From contig PWZW01000041.1 of NCBI GenBank assembly GCA_003567255.1, positions 1-7,723 on the forward strand: a stretch of DNA of 7,723 nt, read 5' to 3'. A program made the position numbers and the translations under genes. Positions within the stretch are counted from its first letter, which is position 1; every line of letters begins with the position of its first letter. The notes beneath the pieces are model-generated. The model was not told the DNA's origin. It saw only the letters and a list, made by a program, of their open reading frames with translations, and searched no databases. Source of the DNA: Puniceicoccaceae bacterium. GTDB lineage: Bacteria > Verrucomicrobiota > Verrucomicrobiia > Opitutales > Coraliomargaritaceae. Below, piece by piece: positions 6,600-7,723 of the stretch.

Positions 6600-7700
6600 T
6601 CAGGACGCGCTTCCATCGTAGTCAATACAAGCAGCGATTTGCAAACCACCAAGATCCACGAGGACGCTGCCCCAGGAAAGCCCCACGCCGAAACCGGACA
6701 AAAGATAACGTCCCGTGGAGCCAGAGGTTAACTCCGAGCCACACTCAAAGCATAGTGCCGTCGGGATCGAGGCTGAGCTTTGATTGCCGAAGTTTTCAAC
6801 CGTACGCATAGGCACTTTTTCAGGGTCTACCTTCAAGCGTTTGGCAATGTTCTGCAGGATATAACGGTTTGCCTGGTGGAGCACGAAGTAATCCACCTTG
6901 TCGACCTGAGTCTCTGTGGAGCTCAGCAACTCCTTGATGGAAGCCGGGACGGTCGTGACCGAAAAATTAAATACTGCCGAACCATCCATGTGCAGGTTAA
7001 TGGCGGCCCGCGAATTACCATTTTCATCCACCACTACCGTGCTGGCTTCTGCACCGTGTGGGTACCGCGCTCCGCCCGCCGGAACTTTCAAAGCATCTTT
7101 CCCACGTCCATCGGCATGCACAGAAAAATATGTCGGCCGGGCAGAAGCGTCATGCGCGGCACTCCGGGCACCTAAGAGCGTGGCACTGCCGCCGTCTCCA
7201 AAAAGCGGGGCGAGGGCCCGGTCTTGGGGGTGTACCAAGGTGCTCACGGTGTCCCCGGCCAGCAAAAGCACCTTTCCACAACCACCGCTTTCAATCATCA
7301 TGTGCGCTAACCAAAGCCCGTAAACGTAACCAGAGCAGCCCAAATTCACGTCAAGCGCCGCAGCCTGCGTGCCGAGACCCAGACGCTCGTGCAGTAGGCT
7401 GGCATTTCCCGGCTGGGGATGATCCGGCATTTGCGTCACGAAAATGAGCGCATCGACGGAGGCTACCGAACATTGACAGGCCTCGAGGACCTTTTGACCC
7501 GCCTCTGTGCACAGGTCTGCCGCCGTCGTCTGCGCATCGACCACCCGGCGTTTGTGTAGCCCAATCGTTTTCTTCAAACGTTCAATCTGAGCGAGGTTCC
7601 CTCCCAGCGCAGCCACTTCGTCATCGATGCAACGCTCTTGGCGGGGCGCACAGGCGACCACACCGAGGACTTCCGCCTTATGAAAAGTTGACTTAGCCAT
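6600..7700 (-). CDS. Beta-ketoacyl-ACP synthase III (FabH-family condensing enzyme)
   Basis: Thiolase-fold enzyme that typically condenses an acyl-CoA with malonyl-ACP to start a fatty-acyl or polyketide-like chain. At 366 aa it is longer than housekeeping FabH (about 320). The complete Cys-His-Asn triad is present: Cys122 in LGCSGYVYG (120-128), His275 in VLHQANR (273-279), and Asn306 in FGNQSSASIP (304-313). The family's LFGDGGSATLL (166-176) and the C-terminal LLSGFGVGLSWGSVLV (333-348) are also clear. A short extension ends the protein. Sequences of this divergent type also occur in secondary acyl-chain pathways, so I cannot say whether this is the primary FabH or a specialised paralogue. 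Start ATG 7700 gives a typical N-terminus, but the frame is open to the window edge and no Shine-Dalgarno is visible, so an earlier start is possible. mutL follows 19 bases downstream with no terminator between, suggesting cotranscription. Confidence 0.9.
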   Translation of the reverse strand: MAKSTFHKAEVLGVVACAPRQERCIDDEVAALGGNLAQIERLKKTIGLHKRRVVDAQTTAADLCTEAGQKVLEACQCSVASVDALIFVTQMPDHPQPGNASLLHERLGLGTQAAALDVNLGCSGYVYGLWLAHMMIESGGCGKVLLLAGDTVSTLVHPQDRALAPLFGDGGSATLLGARSAAHDASARPTYFSVHADGRGKDALKVPAGGARYPHGAEASTVVVDENGNSRAAINLHMDGSAVFNFSVTTVPASIKELLSSTETQVDKVDYFVLHQANRYILQNIAKRLKVDPEKVPMRTVENFGNQSSASIPTALCFECGSELTSGSTGRYLLSGFGVGLSWGSVLVDLGGLQIAACIDYDGSAS

Positions 7701-7723
7701 GGATGCGTAGGCTGCCGCAAAGC

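Noticed and set aside
6780..7447. Several plus-strand open frames of 129-135 codons opposite the FabH-family gene
   Set aside because: They overlap each other and a confidently identified gene, with no domain and no start signal; they are antisense shadows.
1..7723. A novel defence, mobile or multi-gene accessory system
   Set aside because: All six genes belong to well-known families with intact hallmarks (except the MutL nuclease site). There are no transposases, integrases, repeat arrays, toxin-antitoxin pairs, unexplained ORFs, or gaps over 125 bases.

Overview
The window is a compact stretch of bacterial chromosome with about 97% coding content and moderately high GC. It holds six genes in two converging blocks. 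I see no mobile element, CRISPR array, tRNA, rRNA, integrase or phage gene. The proteins look like those of a Gram-negative bacterium: a SecDF-type translocase, nucleotide-sugar enzymes for surface glycans, and no spore or Gram-positive features. Gene order (secDF tail followed by recJ) and protein style remind me of Verrucomicrobiota, class Opitutae. That placement is recall-based inference and is unconfirmed.

Plus strand, 1-4689: the C-terminal half of SecF (possibly of a fused SecDF) is followed by a 112-base gap with a strong imperfect hairpin, then recJ (5'->3' single-strand exonuclease). After recJ there is a short hairpin plus T-run that looks like an intrinsic terminator. Then come two closely spaced extended-SDR nucleotide-sugar genes: a UDP-glucuronate decarboxylase (UDP-xylose synthase) and a dTDP-glucose 4,6-dehydratase (rfbB/rmlB). 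These probably form one transcript feeding xylose and deoxysugar precursors to exopolysaccharide or O-antigen synthesis. The glycosyltransferases and the rest of the dTDP-rhamnose pathway are not in view.

Minus strand, 7700-4697: a beta-ketoacyl-ACP synthase III (FabH-family) gene is followed 19 bases later by mutL, so the two are likely cotranscribed. mutL and rfbB converge with only 7 bases between their stop codons.

I did not find an undescribed multi-gene system. The most interesting point is that MutL keeps an intact N-terminal ATPase but has lost all three C-terminal endonuclease signatures. That state is best known from MutH-containing gammaproteobacteria, which this does not resemble. 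Other points are the hairpin before recJ, the absence of well-placed Shine-Dalgarno sequences at all five visible starts, and a 20-base identical tract shared by the two sugar genes.
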